Below, piece after piece: positions 63,881-64,000 of a stretch of DNA of 64,000 nt (its first letter is position 1; every line of letters starts with the position of its first letter). This DNA is from Methanohalophilus halophilus (GTDB lineage Archaea; Halobacteriota; Methanosarcinia; Methanosarcinales; Methanosarcinaceae), in NCBI RefSeq assembly GCF_001889405.1, contig NZ_CP017921.1, forward strand, positions 1,626,057-1,690,056, written 5' to 3'. The notes under the pieces were generated by a model that was given only the letters and a program-made list of their open reading frames with translations, was not told where the DNA came from and did no database searches. The translations under genes were made by a program, and so were the position numbers.

Positions 63881-64000
63881 ATGACATCCACACGTTTTGT
63901 TATCACTGTAATTGGAATAGATAAAGTCGGGATAGTAGCACATATAACAAATGTATTGGCCCAATTCGAGGTGAACATTGTGGACATAAGCCAGACTATA
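63881..64000 (+). CDS. ACT-domain protein (UPF0237-like), 5' part only
   Basis: The window ends after 40 codons. The reading is MTSTRFVITVIGIDKVGIVAHI followed by TNVLAQFEVNIVDISQT, the first strand-helix-strand of an ACT domain of the UPF0237 type. Such small proteins (about 90 residues) probably bind an amino acid. A CGAGGAGAAC ribosome site precedes the ATG. The rest lies beyond the window. Confidence 0.85.
   Translation, partial: MTSTRFVITVIGIDKVGIVAHITNVLAQFEVNIVDISQTI

Overview
The window looks like chromosome of a methanogenic archaeon of the order Methanosarcinales, probably a methylotrophic or salt-tolerant member such as Methanohalophilus, Methanolobus or Methanococcoides. The evidence is archaeal translation and transcription genes (trmY, pus10, rpl21e, rpoF, DUF655, ksgA, an Mtq2-like methyltransferase), a membrane-anchored archaeal LonB, a GHMP-type shikimate kinase, methanogen-type families (DUF2551, DUF2115, a Cys-rich methanogen output domain) and S-layer/PGF-pre-PGF type surface proteins. 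The genus is inference; the archaeal, methanogen-like character is well supported.

Region 1-13.9 kb is accessory and AT-rich. A beta-helix surface protein (285-2081) is followed by a defence-type block: a HEPN-motif protein, a complete type I restriction-modification system in the order hsdR-hsdS-hsdM, a small orphan, an inactive 3' fragment of cas1, and a zinc-ribbon/coiled-coil protein. It closes with a second surface protein (11295-13723) of S-layer type, split by a frameshift. The two surface loci share a leader upstream, a C-terminal anchor and terminator, and a 47-bp direct repeat (2191-2237 and 13855-13901). The second repeat copy abuts the 3' end of a tRNA-Leu(UAA). So the block is either an island bounded by tRNA-associated repeats or the product of duplicating a surface-protein locus.

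Region 13.9-25.6 kb is housekeeping: an MBL-fold hydrolase, a phosphoesterase, an AIM24-like protein, the conserved archaeal information-processing cluster trmY-pus10-rpl21e-rpoF-DUF655-ksgA-mtq2, a hydantoinase/oxoprolinase-like protein, and a shikimate kinase/chorismate mutase/purE run. TrmY and Pus10 act on the same T-loop positions (54/55) of tRNA.

Region 25.6-36.8 kb holds signalling and proteolysis genes: a KaiC-like ATPase with a response regulator, divergent from LonB-TldD-TldE, then a REC-PAS protein and a large secreted subtilase.

Region 36.8-43.4 kb is a tightly packed minus-strand run. It reads HTH-cupin regulator, acyl-CoA synthetase, ferredoxin, 2-oxoacid:ferredoxin oxidoreductase alpha and fused beta-gamma, polytopic membrane protein, tiny membrane ORF, GNAT. 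The first five probably convert carboxylic acids to acyl-CoA and then to 2-oxoacids.

Region 43.5-58.5 kb carries copper export (copZ-copA-small membrane protein), nadA, a broken betaine-type permease, a flavodoxin-like protein, sufCB, a CocE hydrolase/ATP-grasp pair, ppsA, a histidine kinase and tRNA-Gln(CUG). Region 58.5-64 kb holds two small DNA-binding-type proteins, about 1.2 kb of very AT-rich non-coding DNA, a dead GlnQ-like ABC ATPase, an Hsp20-like protein divergent from msrA, DUF2115, a 59-residue DUF4177-like gene and the start of an ACT-domain protein.
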